A stretch of 64,000 nucleotides of DNA from an uncultured Lachnospiraceae bacterium. Lineage in GTDB: Bacteria > Bacillota > Clostridia > Lachnospirales > Lachnospiraceae. The stretch's first letter is position 1. Each line of letters opens with the position of its first letter. The notes under the pieces were generated by a model, which had not been told where the DNA came from, searched no databases, and saw nothing but the letters and a program-made list of their open reading frames with translations. The DNA lies in NCBI GenBank assembly GCA_910586755.1, contig CAJUJM010000008.1, forward strand, positions 1 to 64,000, written 5' to 3'. Shown one piece after another: positions 54,682-63,459 of this stretch. The position numbers were made by a program, and so were the translations under genes.

Positions 54682-55263
54682 TCATTCCATAGCCGACGAT
54701 TTTTCTATTAACTTAGGTTTCTCTTTATCAAGTCTTTCCAATCTTTTCATTGCATAGATTAACTCCTGCATAACCTTTGTAACTTTCTTTGTATTTAGGA
54801 TATTTAAGATTGCATTTTCCAATTCTGTTTTCGTTCCATATTCAATTACATAATCTGCATTTTCCTTTTTAAAAATTTCATCCGCAATCCCCTGTTCAAG
54901 AACAATTTTAACTGGATACATCCCAATACCATATTCAAAAAATAAGACTCTATATTTATAATTTTCTATTTTAGACGTTGTCAAAAAAAATTCAAATTTA
55001 TAATCTTGATAACCTATTGCCCCTAAATTCTCTTGAATATCTCTGTTTACTAACGAAGTTCCAAGTGCAGAAGCAATTGATGCAAAACCAGACATCTGAT
55101 CATAAGATTCTATAGGGCCATTATATTCTCTTACTATGCCTTTGATAAAACCGTTTGTAGCTTTTTCTAATTGCTTTCCTAATTCTGCAACAACTGTATC
55201 TGGAGAAACTGCTTGATCATCATCATAATTTAAAATTCCATCAAAATTAAAATCATAAGTCAT
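54682..55263 (-). CDS. Unknown protein encoded with nuclease
   Basis: This 193-residue protein starts TYDFNFDGILNYDDDQAVSP and has an acidic N-terminal piece, a Gly/Ala-rich middle (SGFASIASALGTSLVN) and charged C-terminal helices. No family is recognised. Codon use is much more AT-rich than neighbours, a sign of recent transfer. Its ATG overlaps the end of the interrupted nuclease frame (ATGA), so the two form one operon. It might be an accessory or immunity partner, which is a guess. Confidence 0.65.
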   Translation of the reverse strand: MTYDFNFDGILNYDDDQAVSPDTVVAELGKQLEKATNGFIKGIVREYNGPIESYDQMSGFASIASALGTSLVNRDIQENLGAIGYQDYKFEFFLTTSKIENYKYRVLFFEYGIGMYPVKIVLEQGIADEIFKKENADYVIEYGTKTELENAILNILNTKKVTKVMQELIYAMKRLERLDKEKPKLIEKSSAME

Positions 55264-56059
55264 ATTCTTTCCTCCTTTATCTCAAAAACAATTGGTAGAT
55301 GATCGCTAATATCCTTTCTTGGATGTTTCAATTTATCAACCAAAGAATAGTTCTGAATGTCCGTAATTATTTTTAAACTTTTTTGACAAAACATTTTCTC
55401 ATGCTTGGACGAATCATTACTTGATCATAAATATTCCAAAAAGAATTGATAGGCTCACTACCATTATGATAATATGTCCCTGGCGGATAACTAAAATCAC
55501 CAAATAAATTCCACATAGGGTTATAAAACATTTTAAATGTTTTACCCATAATTAATCGACTCTCTTTTCCAGCATCCTCTCCACTAGATATTCCATGAAA
55601 TTTTGTAGCATTTAAGCACCCAGAATCATAAGGATTTTCATTAATATCTCCTAACATAATCGTATTATTAAGTTTTAATTTTATCTCTAATTCATTAATA
55701 TCTGCAACAATCATATCTATGACAATATTTCTTCTTTCTTGGTGATCCGAATAAATCCGACTTGGCAAATGCATTCCACATAAAATATATTTGTTATCAA
55801 TAATTTGTATTGAATAATATTTATTTTGATTTGCAGGCATTACTTTTTGAATTGAACCATACATTATAATACGATCACAACCAGAAGTTAAATATTTCTT
55901 CATGTATATGCCTTTTTCTATTAATTGATTAATCATCTTCTGATCGTTATCATTATATTCTGCCAATACAATTATATCAATGCCATTTTCATATATAAGA
56001 TCAACAATATAATTATTTATAGCTTTATTTTGATGTACATTCCAAAAAGCAAATTTCAC
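55260..56059 (-). pseudogene. Endonuclease/exonuclease/phosphatase-family protein, split by A6-run frameshift
   Basis: The first frame (55373-56059, 228 residues) has the EEP landmarks FAFWNVHQNKAI, LAEYN, CGMHLPSRIYSDHQERR and LGDINENPYDSG. It stops at 55375 just past an AAAAAA run (55379-55384). In the -1 frame the sequence continues SLKIITDIQNYSLVDKL and DISDHLPIVFEI, the Ser-Asp-His catalytic end, to the TGA at 55260-55262. A one-base slip in the A-run joins both parts. Options are a real indel, phase variation or programmed slippage, or a sequencing error. Confidence 0.7.
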
Positions 56060-56083
56060 AATATATAACTCTCTTTCCTTTTC

Positions 56084-56305
56084 TACTGTTTCAATTCAAA
56101 CTTCTGCTGTTTCTCTGCTTCCCGTTGCTCCCGTTCAGAATTGCGATCAGCTGCTTTTACATCCGTTGCCACAACCAGATTAAACCGTAACTAGTGATAA
56201 TCCTTCCTGATACGCTGTCCATGACAACTCATCCTCAATACCTAACAACTGGTCGCAGTATTCGCCAAATACTTCTGCAAGACTGCCTTGCGTAGTGTCT
56301 TTATC
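56084..56305 (-). pseudogene. Decayed remnant of unknown gene
   Basis: The minus strand reads TQGSLAEVFGEYCDQLLGIE and DELSWTAYQEGLSL, then after a frame change FNLVVATDVKAADRNSEREQ and ends KQQKFELKQ. The two segments are broken by a stop. I cannot name the family. It resembles the end of a mobile-element protein but this is weak. Confidence 0.35.
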
Positions 56306-56470
56306 TTTATCTATATATTACCATATAAACGCCCTCTTTTCCATAAAAATATAGCAATCCACATATAACCGCAAACTGCCAAACACCCGAGCAAATCTCG
56401 CCACATATGTAATACATACGCTTGCCTTTAGTATACAATAGTGTTACTCGAAAACGATGGGGAGATATCT

Positions 56471-56741
56471 ATGGCACTGGCAACCATAACCGCAAGGGGT
56501 AGACGAAAAAGACAAGGCCAGCTTTGACACCTTCTGCTCCAATGTAGGCCTGAATACATCTACCGCAATCAATCTTTTTGTGAAAGCAGTTTTACGAGAA
56601 AACCGCATCCCGTTTGAAATTGCTCAGACTACTAACCCATTCTTCTCCGGGGAAAATATGGCCTATGTGAAAAAATCCGTCCAAGAGCTGAGAGCTGGGA
56701 AAGCCACTGCCCATGAATTGATCGAGGTGGACGATGAGTGA
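56471..56741 (+). pseudogene. Decayed RelB/DinJ antitoxin copy
   Basis: This is a second copy of the antitoxin at 7829-8098, with the same start context (ATGGCACTGGCAACC). It has an extra G in the fifth-to-tenth codons (GGGG at 56496-56499 versus GGG at 7849-7851), which shifts the frame. The rest of the RelB sequence, including FVKAVLRENRIPFE, is preserved in another frame. The upstream promoter stretch is also conserved. Length is one base more than the intact copy. Confidence 0.8.
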
Positions 56742-56797
56742 AAAAATATGGTCGGCTCTACATCGCCCATTGCAAAGGCCGCTATGGAGATAAATAA
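56734..56797 (+). pseudogene. YoeB toxin remnant with large internal deletion
   Basis: The start ATGAGTGAAAAAATATGG equals the toxin start at 8091. It is joined within the next bases to the toxin's last codons (CTACATCGCCCATTGCAAAG), so about 200 bases are missing. Only a short out-of-frame peptide could be made. Confidence 0.75.
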
Positions 56798-56845
56798 ACC
56801 AAACTAATCTCATCCTATATCCCAAGACGGGTATTTAGCTGGTTT

Positions 56846-57433
56846 TTATATCCGCATCCGGTACAGGCCGTGACGGTTGCAGAAGGCATAAATATATCCA
56901 TGGCCCCTTTTTGCAAACCGGGCCTCAGCATTTTGTTCCGGATAAAGCTTTACCATCTGAACCGTTCCTGCGGTGGCATAGGCAAAAAATGAGAGGAAAT
57001 GGCTCTTTTTCATATCATGACTTACAGATACATAGTACTCATTATCAATAGTTTCCACTGAAATTTCATGTTCCTTGTCAGTCTCCCCTTCTTCTGCCTC
57101 TAAAGGCGGAAGAAGGATGCCGCAGCAGGAAAAAGCTCCTTTTCCCACTGTGCAGATAATATTTCCGCAAATTGGACATACATAAAAGGACGCCTTTTTC
57201 ATATTGGATGAGCGATTTTCGTTTTCCACACACTCTCCAGCCAGCAATTCCGCTACAGAGATGTTTAATGCCGCCGCCAGATCAGCCAGAATGGAAATAT
57301 CCGGCAATCCTCTGCCGGTCTCCCATTTAGATACGGTCTTGTCGCTGACATTTAGTTTCTCTGCCAGCTGTCTCTGCGTCATATTGTTCTTTTCCCGCAA
57401 AATGCGGATCATTTCTCCGGTTACATAATTCAT
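56846..57433 (-). CDS. XRE regulator fused to desulfoferrodoxin-like domain
   Basis: This 195-residue protein joins an XRE HTH (NMTQRQLAEKLNVSDKTVSK, residues 16-40) to a desulfoferrodoxin-like unit. That unit has VCPICGNIIC (rubredoxin-like pair), FSCCG, HEISVETIDNEYYVSVSHDM and the iron-site end CNRHGLYRMRI. The middle HFLSFFAYATAGTVQMVKLY and YPEQNAEARF match class II superoxide-reductase-like chains. It probably senses iron or superoxide and represses itself or neighbours. The Cys-x-x-Cys and the His/Cys iron ligands are mostly present. A palindrome upstream (57450-57463) is a candidate operator. Confidence 0.87.
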   Translation of the reverse strand: MNYVTGEMIRILREKNNMTQRQLAEKLNVSDKTVSKWETGRGLPDISILADLAAALNISVAELLAGECVENENRSSNMKKASFYVCPICGNIICTVGKGAFSCCGILLPPLEAEEGETDKEHEISVETIDNEYYVSVSHDMKKSHFLSFFAYATAGTVQMVKLYPEQNAEARFAKRGHGYIYAFCNRHGLYRMRI

Positions 57434-57449
57434 AGCTTTTCTCCATTCC

Positions 57450-57463
57450 GGCGGGCACCCGCC
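57450..57463. promoter_or_regulatory. GC-rich palindrome before XRE-SOR gene
   Basis: GGCGGG and CCCGCC flank a 2-base centre, 17 bases before the start codon. An autoregulatory operator is plausible. A weak TATAAT-like stretch lies at 57488-57494. Confidence 0.4.
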
Positions 57464-57536
57464 TAAAAAACATATCTTACTCTCAGTAATTATAATGGAT
57501 GAGCCATAAGGAAGAAAACCTACGAAAAGTAGAGGG

Positions 57537-57785
57537 CTACTTATAGGCTTCTAGTATATGTATAAGAGCGCTTGCACTGCTGCTGTGTGAACGCTCCAAA
57601 ACAGAATTGCTCCGCTCCGATTCTGCTATGGCACACTGCGCCAATTTATGGGATGCTGTAGCCGTAAAAAGGATCATCAGATCCGGATTTCCAATCTGAC
57701 GGCTTAAGTCTGCTCTCATCTTTGTAAATACTTTTGGTTTGTGATGGTATCTTTTACAAATAGGAATTCCGTTTTGCTTTTCAAT
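57537..57785 (-). pseudogene. 5'-truncated DUF2325 protein
   Basis: The minus strand, starting at the MATE stop, encodes CKRYHHKPKVFTKMRADLSR, NPDLMILFTATASHKLAQCA and SHSSSASALIHILE, which match the C-terminal two thirds of DUF2325 proteins. The first glycine-rich strand is gone and no start codon with a ribosome site precedes it. The frame is otherwise intact. Confidence 0.65.
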
Positions 57786-59172
57786 TAATCTTCTCCATCC
57801 TCTTAAGCACTGCCAAAAACCCCACAAAGAAAATAATCCCTTTTACAATACTGGTTACGGTAAAGGCCCACCATATTCCATTAATCCCCAGGGCTGTGGC
57901 AGACAGGGCGGCGGCCACCGGCAGCCTGGCGGAGGTGAAAACCACGCTTAAAACAGAGGATGGAAGAGTTTTTCCCAAGCCTGAAAAAGCGCCTACCGTA
58001 GCAATCTCAACGCACATAAAAAGCTGGGAACAGCCAAGGATTTTCAAATAGTCAATGCCTAGCGGCACTACGTCCAGCTCATGGATAAACAGCCGGAAGA
58101 TAGGGCCCGGGACAAAAATCAGCAGAGCCGTGGAGAAAGCGCCCCAGACTGCCATGGTTTTGATTGCGGTAAGATAGCCTTTCTTTACTCTGTCATATTT
58201 TCTGGCGCCGTAGTTCTGACCGATAAAGGAGTTTACCGCTGCCCCAAAGCCTTCTGCCGTCATCCAGGAAATGGACTCAATCTGACTTCCCACTCTTTGA
58301 ACTGCCACGCCCGTATCCCCCCAGCGTACCACCAGGCGGGTCATTCCCATGGAAATCACGCAGTAAATCAGCTCCTGCACTGCGGCGGGAAATCCAATTT
58401 TCCCCATAGTCTTAAAATACCTCAAGGGTGTCCGGGAAAAAATTTTTACTTCATCAAAAATCACCTTATCCCGCCGTACTGCTATCAGGAATATGGCGGT
58501 TACAAGAAACTGAGCCGTCACGGTCGCCACAGCGGCGCCGGCGGCTCCCATAGCCGGAAAAGGACCTGCGCCAAAAATCAGCAGCGGATCCAGAATCATA
58601 TTGGCCGCCAGTCCTGCCACATTGGCCTTAAAAGAAGTTTTGCTGTCCCCGGCAGCGGTGAGGATCCCGGTAAATATCACATTTAAATACATAAAAATAA
58701 TACAGCCGCAGGTAATCCTCATATAGCCCACCGCGTCTTCTATAATTTTTGTACTGTTAAGTCCAAAAAAACCAATCAGGGGGCGGGCAAAGGCTACAGC
58801 GATTGCCCCATAGCAAAGGGCCAAAAAAATCCCCAGTTGCAGGGCTCCCCCCGCATACTTTGCCGCCTCTTCCTTATTTCCTTCTCCCAAGGAATGAGCC
58901 ACCTTTACCTGGCCGCCCATTTTGGCAAACATTGCAACGCCCTGAGAAAGCCAGGTATACATCCCTGCGGTTCCTACAGAGGTTACCGCCCCTGCCCCTA
59001 CTCTTCCGATCCAGGCCATATCCGTTAGATTATAGGCCATCTGCACCAGGGCCGTGGCCATAATGGGCATTGCAAGACCGGTGAGGGAAGGAAAGATAGG
59101 GCCATTTAGTAAATCAATGTTTTTTGCTTTTGTCTGTTTCATCGTTTTCTGTCCATTCTGTTTTTCATTCAT
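57781..59172 (-). CDS. MATE-family multidrug exporter
   Basis: This 463-residue protein has twelve hydrophobic helices in two halves. MATE landmarks are PSLTGLAMPIMATALVQMAY, RVGAGAVTSVGTAGMYTWLS and the second-half SWMTAEGFGAAVNSFIGQNY. It exports cationic compounds with sodium or proton gradient. It starts 5 bases after the DUF4157 gene, whose mRNA it probably shares. No good ribosome site of its own is seen. Confidence 0.92.
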   Translation of the reverse strand: MNEKQNGQKTMKQTKAKNIDLLNGPIFPSLTGLAMPIMATALVQMAYNLTDMAWIGRVGAGAVTSVGTAGMYTWLSQGVAMFAKMGGQVKVAHSLGEGNKEEAAKYAGGALQLGIFLALCYGAIAVAFARPLIGFFGLNSTKIIEDAVGYMRITCGCIIFMYLNVIFTGILTAAGDSKTSFKANVAGLAANMILDPLLIFGAGPFPAMGAAGAAVATVTAQFLVTAIFLIAVRRDKVIFDEVKIFSRTPLRYFKTMGKIGFPAAVQELIYCVISMGMTRLVVRWGDTGVAVQRVGSQIESISWMTAEGFGAAVNSFIGQNYGARKYDRVKKGYLTAIKTMAVWGAFSTALLIFVPGPIFRLFIHELDVVPLGIDYLKILGCSQLFMCVEIATVGAFSGLGKTLPSSVLSVVFTSARLPVAAALSATALGINGIWWAFTVTSIVKGIIFFVGFLAVLKRMEKIN

Positions 59173-59177
59173 ATATG

Positions 59178-59534
59178 TTACAGAAGCCTGTCCGCCTCCT
59201 GCTCCAATGCCGGCTCATCATTGAGAGGCAGCCCGTTTACTTTTCCTACAGGCTTTACCTTTCCCAGCTTCTGCTGCACCACATGTCCCAGCTCATGTTT
59301 TAAGTGTTTCTCCTGACCCGGACCTATATATACATCTGTTCCCATAGTGTAAGCCAGGGCATGTACTTCTTTGGGCTTGTCAGAATTATAGTGAACCCTT
59401 ACGTCATCCATGGGAACTCCATACTGCCTCTCCGCCTTTTGAAGCATTTCCAAAGCAGTCTGATTTCCTGCCGCTCTCTGGATTAAATTCGAATCCAAAG
59501 CGCTCCTTTTTCTATTATCAAATATTGCTTTCAT
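59178..59534 (-). CDS. DUF4157 (eCIS-core) mini-protein
   Basis: This 118-residue protein has the DUF4157 signature of extracellular contractile injection systems: RQYGVPMDDVRVHYNSDKPK, YTMGTDVYIGPG and the zinc motif HELGHVVQQKLGKV. It is nearly all domain, with a short N-terminal tail IQRAAGNQTALEMLQKAER. In most bacteria this domain is fused into large eCIS proteins. AGGAGAG precedes the ATG. It lies between an AAA+ ATPase and MATE. Confidence 0.9.
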   Translation of the reverse strand: MKAIFDNRKRSALDSNLIQRAAGNQTALEMLQKAERQYGVPMDDVRVHYNSDKPKEVHALAYTMGTDVYIGPGQEKHLKHELGHVVQQKLGKVKPVGKVNGLPLNDEPALEQEADRLL

Positions 59535-59550
59535 AAATCTCTCCTGCAGT

Positions 59551-61044
59551 TTATCGAATCTTACCGGAAATCCCCATTTTCTCCAATTGGATTTCCAAGG
59601 CTTTCAGAATATGCTCTTCTGTAATTTCACTTCCCTGTGCCGCCGCAAGATAAGCGGAATTCAGTGCAATTTCCTTTATGTTGCTCCCCGACAGTTCATA
59701 TTTCCCGGCATACTCTGAAAAACAAATATCGTCGTTTAAAGGGGCTTCTTTGGGAAAACTCTTTTCCCAAATTTTTAACCGCATCTTTTCATCCGGAAAT
59801 GGAAATCGAATCATGTACTGGATCCTTCTTCGGAAGGCCTCATCAATATTGTCCAGATAGTTGCTTGCCAAAATGGTTATCCCCTGATAATCTTCGATCT
59901 TCTGAAGCAAAAATCCTGTCTCCATATTGGCATACCGATCATTGGAGTTTGAAATATCGGAGCGCTTGGCAAACAGAGCGTCTGCTTCATCAAAAAATAA
60001 TATAATATTCCTGCGGCCAGCCTCGTCAAACAGGGCGTTAAGGTTTTTCTCTGTCTCCCCAATATATTTGCTGGCAATCCTGGAAATATCAATGCGATAA
60101 AGAGGAAGCCCCAGATCCGCCGCAATAACCTGCGCCCCCATTGTCTTTCCGGTTCCCGGAGGGCCGTAAAACAAGGCGGAGACGCCTGAACCATAAGGAA
60201 GTTTTTTTCCAAATCCCCATTGTTCCATAACCTGCTGCCGGAATGCAATCCGGTTCTTCAGCTGCCGGAGCAGCATTTCCTGATTAGGCCCCAGCACCAT
60301 ATCTTCCCATTTAAATACAGGAGGAATCCAAACTGCCATTCGCTCTAATGGCCCGGAATACGCAAGCCGCGCTTCATCTCCCCAAAGCCAGTCCAGCACT
60401 TCCCGCCGGACAGCCATGGGATAAGAAAGCAGTGATTCCTGGGGCCGCCGGGATTCCGGTTCCTCTAAAAGGTTCCATAAAAAGCTGCGCTTTTTTAAAT
60501 GGGTCTCAAGGGCGCTTTTTCTGTTGATCATATGATACAGGGAAAGTCCCAGCCCTACTGTAGGCATTTTTGCCCCTACATTGTCCTGGAGATATCCGTA
60601 TATACGCTCATATTTTCTGTCATACTCCACTGCCAGGGCAAGCAGGAGACAGAACTGTTCTGATTCTGTCAGACAATTCTCTTTAAAAATCTCCAGAAAG
60701 CGGGACTCCATTCCCTGAGCCCTGGAAGCTGCGATGCGGCTTTTCAGATACTGGCTCATTTTCTTAAATTCCTGGCACTGAAGCTTTCTGGCATCCTCAT
60801 CTTCTTTCGGATTCTCTGCCCTTCTCCGTTCTGCCAGAGCCTGCTCTACCTCCTGGGGCGTTACCACAACTCCTCGCAGATCCAACCGGCTGTGATGTCC
60901 GTCTTTCCAGTAAAATGCGGTCTCCAGACAGGCATCCAAAAATGCCAGAAAATCTTCCGTCATTTCCCTCTCATCTTCATAAGGAAGCGTACTCCGCTGT
61001 GGAGTTAAATAATCGTCCAGGCGGATAATTAATATTGGATTCAT
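59551..61044 (-). CDS. AAA+ ATPase, eCIS-associated type
   Basis: This 497-residue protein has a helical N-terminal region (residues 1-270) and one AAA+ module. Walker A LFYGPPGTGKT lies at 291-301, Walker B IILFFDEADALF at 347-358, sensor TILASNYLDNIDEAF and arginine finger FRRRI follow. Similar ATPases (Afp15/PVC15 type) occur next to DUF4157 in injection-system loci. It starts the AAA-DUF4157-MATE block. Remodelling of the partner is inference. Confidence 0.85.
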   Translation of the reverse strand: MNPILIIRLDDYLTPQRSTLPYEDEREMTEDFLAFLDACLETAFYWKDGHHSRLDLRGVVVTPQEVEQALAERRRAENPKEDEDARKLQCQEFKKMSQYLKSRIAASRAQGMESRFLEIFKENCLTESEQFCLLLALAVEYDRKYERIYGYLQDNVGAKMPTVGLGLSLYHMINRKSALETHLKKRSFLWNLLEEPESRRPQESLLSYPMAVRREVLDWLWGDEARLAYSGPLERMAVWIPPVFKWEDMVLGPNQEMLLRQLKNRIAFRQQVMEQWGFGKKLPYGSGVSALFYGPPGTGKTMGAQVIAADLGLPLYRIDISRIASKYIGETEKNLNALFDEAGRRNIILFFDEADALFAKRSDISNSNDRYANMETGFLLQKIEDYQGITILASNYLDNIDEAFRRRIQYMIRFPFPDEKMRLKIWEKSFPKEAPLNDDICFSEYAGKYELSGSNIKEIALNSAYLAAAQGSEITEEHILKALEIQLEKMGISGKIR

Positions 61045-61148
61045 AGCATATTTTTCCTTATTTTCCTTTTTCTTTCCTCATTTTAGCATATTCCGGAATC
61101 CGCAGCAAGCGGACGATTCTTATCAGGAAATAAAGGGCAGGATTTCTA

Positions 61149-61177
61149 TTGTATAAAGCGGTTTAAAATGGTATGAT
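61149..61177 (+). promoter_or_regulatory. Promoter of nuclease gene
   Basis: TTGTAT (61149-61154) and TATGAT (61172-61177) with 17-base spacing give a start near 61184, about 80 bases before the ATG. The AAA+ gene diverges from the same 218-base gap; its own promoter is not clear. Confidence 0.6.
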
Positions 61178-61262
61178 AAAATTATCCTGAAAGGACGGCA
61201 GTTATTGTCTTTTGCCGGAGACGATGGAAGATGCTTTGTGATTTTGGGATAGAGGACAGGGG

Positions 61263-61991
61263 ATGTATATGGAAGGAAAATATGTAAAATTATCGAATTC
61301 AAATACCTTTACAACTGGAGACAGGGCGCTAAGCCTGCCATCTCTTATGGGCAATCAGGCTGTGTTACATAATTTTTATCCGGTGATCCAAAGGATGCCG
61401 GAAGACGCCCTTTCCTATGTACCGGAAGAATATCGGGCTGGTCTGTCGGCTGACAGTTCCTGGCCGGAAATGGAAGCGGTACTGGTCTCTGCAGGAGCTC
61501 CCCATGACTATATTCTTGAAGCACGCAGGGCATATTTTAGAGGGATGGAAGATCAACTGCCCACATTTGAAGTGAACCGTTTATTATGGCCGAATATTGC
61601 CCACCATACGGAAGCCTATCTGGATCAGGGAGAAGAAGAAGGAACCACTTTAACCTATATGGAAGAAAGACCATTATCTCCCGAAGATCCTTATGTACAA
61701 TCCCAGACTGCCAGCACCAACAGAGAAAAAAATCGTTACCAGGCTCAGACAAAAGGGCAGAAATTAGTTCCTTCCCGCCCTGGCCGGGATACTCAGCTGG
61801 ATGAATTTCCCTATGCGTCAACTTACGAGGGAGGAACCGATAGTTCCATTATGCATGTCCCGCGGTCAGAAAATGAATCTCACGGCGGCGCATTAGGAAG
61901 ATTTTACTCATCTTCCGGCTTAAAAGACGGTTATGAATTCCGCGTTGCCGTAGTGGATAAAAAGGTTAACCGGCGGAAAAAGAGAAAGTAA
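61263..61991 (+). CDS. NucA/NucB-like nuclease with eCIS-type N-terminal motif
   Basis: This 242-residue protein has no signal peptide. Its C-terminal domain has the NucA/NucB pattern LDEFPYASTYEGGTDSSI, the Asp-Glu pair near residues 180-181, and VPRSENESHGG (Glu near 203), with RFYSSSGLKDGYEFRVAVV closing. The N-terminal part has LMGNQAVLHNFYPVIQRM, a motif seen in DUF4157-linked proteins and similar to IQRAAGNQTAL in the neighbour. It could be an injected DNase effector. Either ATG (61263 or 61269) is possible. No immunity gene is evident on this side. Confidence 0.75.
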   Translation: MYMEGKYVKLSNSNTFTTGDRALSLPSLMGNQAVLHNFYPVIQRMPEDALSYVPEEYRAGLSADSSWPEMEAVLVSAGAPHDYILEARRAYFRGMEDQLPTFEVNRLLWPNIAHHTEAYLDQGEEEGTTLTYMEERPLSPEDPYVQSQTASTNREKNRYQAQTKGQKLVPSRPGRDTQLDEFPYASTYEGGTDSSIMHVPRSENESHGGALGRFYSSSGLKDGYEFRVAVVDKKVNRRKKRK

Positions 61992-62002
61992 CAGTAAAAA
62001 CA

Positions 62003-62035
62003 GGGGATGTGACACTTTTCTTTTGCCACATCCCC
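62003..62035. terminator. Terminator between convergent nuclease and gltA-type genes
   Basis: GGGGATGTG (62003-62011) pairs with CACATCCCC (62027-62035). It follows the nuclease stop at 61991 and is convergent with the oxidoreductase. Confidence 0.6.
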
Positions 62036-62073
62036 TTATCCCTTTGTTGTATTCCGGAATCGAAAGGTTTTTA

Positions 62074-63459
62074 CTATTTGTTTCTCAAATACTCATCAAT
62101 TCCTTTAGCCCCTGCTTTTCCTGCTTCCATGGCAAGAATCACCGTGGCGGCTCCGGTTACGGCGTCGCCGCCGGCAAATACGCCCTCCTTGGTGGTCTGG
62201 CCGTTCTCCTCCTGAGCCACGATACACTTGCGCTTATTGATTTCCAGTCCTCTGGTGGTAGAAGAAATCAGCGGGTTGGGGGAAGTTCCCAAAGACATAA
62301 TCACCGTGTCCACCTCAATGGTGTAGTCAGATCCGGCAATTTCCACCGGGCGTCTTCTGCCGGAAGAATCCGGTTCCCCTAATTCCATCTTGCGGACTAC
62401 CATACCGGTTACCCAGTCGTTCTCATCTGTAAGGATCTCCACTGGATTGGTTAAAAGATTAAAGATAACTCCCTCTTCCTTTGCATGGTGAACTTCCTCC
62501 ACACGGGCAGGAAGCTCTGCCTCGCTTCTCCGGTAAACTATATGAACCTCTGCCCCTAAGCGGAGAGCAGTTCTGGCGGCATCCATGGCCACGTTTCCGC
62601 CGCCTACCACCGCCACCTTGCGGCCTGCGGCAATGGGGGTGTCATAATCGTCCCGGAAGGCCTTCATCAGGTTGTTTCTTGTTAAATATTCATTGGCAGA
62701 GAAGACTCCGTTGGCATTTTCTCCGGGGATTCCCATAAATTTGGGAAGTCCTGCGCCGGAACCTACAAATACGGCCTCAAAGCCTTCTTCCTCCATCAGC
62801 TCATCAATGGTAACAGACTTTCCGATAATCACGTTGGTTTCAATCTTAACACCCAGCTTTTTCACATTTTCAATCTCTGTGCGGACCACAGTATTTTTGG
62901 GAAGACGAAACTCCGGGATTCCATAGGTTAATACGCCGCCGGGCTCATGAAGAGCTTCAAAAATGGTGACCTCATAGCCCATCTTTGCCAAATCTCCGGC
63001 GCAGGTAAGGCCTGCAGGACCGGAACCGATAACTGCTACCTTTCTCCCATTGGTAGTCTCGGGAGCGGCAGGCACAAACCCGTTTTCTCTGGACCAGTCT
63101 GCTACAAAACGCTCTAATTTTCCGATGGAAACCGGCTCTCCCTTAATGCCCCGGATGCATTTGCCTTCGCACTGGCTCTCCTGGGGACATACCCGGCCGC
63201 AGACTGCCGGAAGGGCGGAGGACATGGCAATCACCTCTGCCGCGCCCTCAAAATCTCTCTCGGTTACCTTTTTAATAAATGCCGGAATGTCAATGGAAAC
63301 CGGGCAGCCCTGAACACACAGGGGCTTTTTGCACTGGAGGCAGCGCTTTGCCTCTTCTACTGCTTCTTCTTCGTTATATCCCAGACAGACTTCCTCAAAA
63401 TTGGCTGCCCTTACCTTGGGATCCTGTTCCCGGATGGGAACCCGCTTCATTCCGTCCAT
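62074..63459 (-). CDS. gltA: NADPH-dependent glutamate synthase small chain / NfnB-type flavoprotein
   Basis: This 461-residue FAD-NADPH oxidoreductase has an N-terminal iron-sulfur domain (CLQCKKPLCVQGCPVSIDI), FAD-binding AVIGSGPAGLTCAGDLAKMG near residue 145 and NAD(P)-binding VAVVGGGNVAMDAARTAL near 285, with closing EGVFAGGDAVTGAATVI. It starts with TAATG on the upstream partial gene, an arrangement seen for NfnA-NfnB (NADH-dependent ferredoxin:NADP oxidoreductase). It could serve electron bifurcation rather than glutamate synthesis. Confidence 0.88.
   Translation of the reverse strand: MDGMKRVPIREQDPKVRAANFEEVCLGYNEEEAVEEAKRCLQCKKPLCVQGCPVSIDIPAFIKKVTERDFEGAAEVIAMSSALPAVCGRVCPQESQCEGKCIRGIKGEPVSIGKLERFVADWSRENGFVPAAPETTNGRKVAVIGSGPAGLTCAGDLAKMGYEVTIFEALHEPGGVLTYGIPEFRLPKNTVVRTEIENVKKLGVKIETNVIIGKSVTIDELMEEEGFEAVFVGSGAGLPKFMGIPGENANGVFSANEYLTRNNLMKAFRDDYDTPIAAGRKVAVVGGGNVAMDAARTALRLGAEVHIVYRRSEAELPARVEEVHHAKEEGVIFNLLTNPVEILTDENDWVTGMVVRKMELGEPDSSGRRRPVEIAGSDYTIEVDTVIMSLGTSPNPLISSTTRGLEINKRKCIVAQEENGQTTKEGVFAGGDAVTGAATVILAMEAGKAGAKGIDEYLRNK

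Noticed and set aside
61045..61262. Riboswitch or T-box in the divergent gap
   Set aside because: No conserved riboswitch core or T-box sequence is visible; only the promoter at 61149-61177 can be supported.
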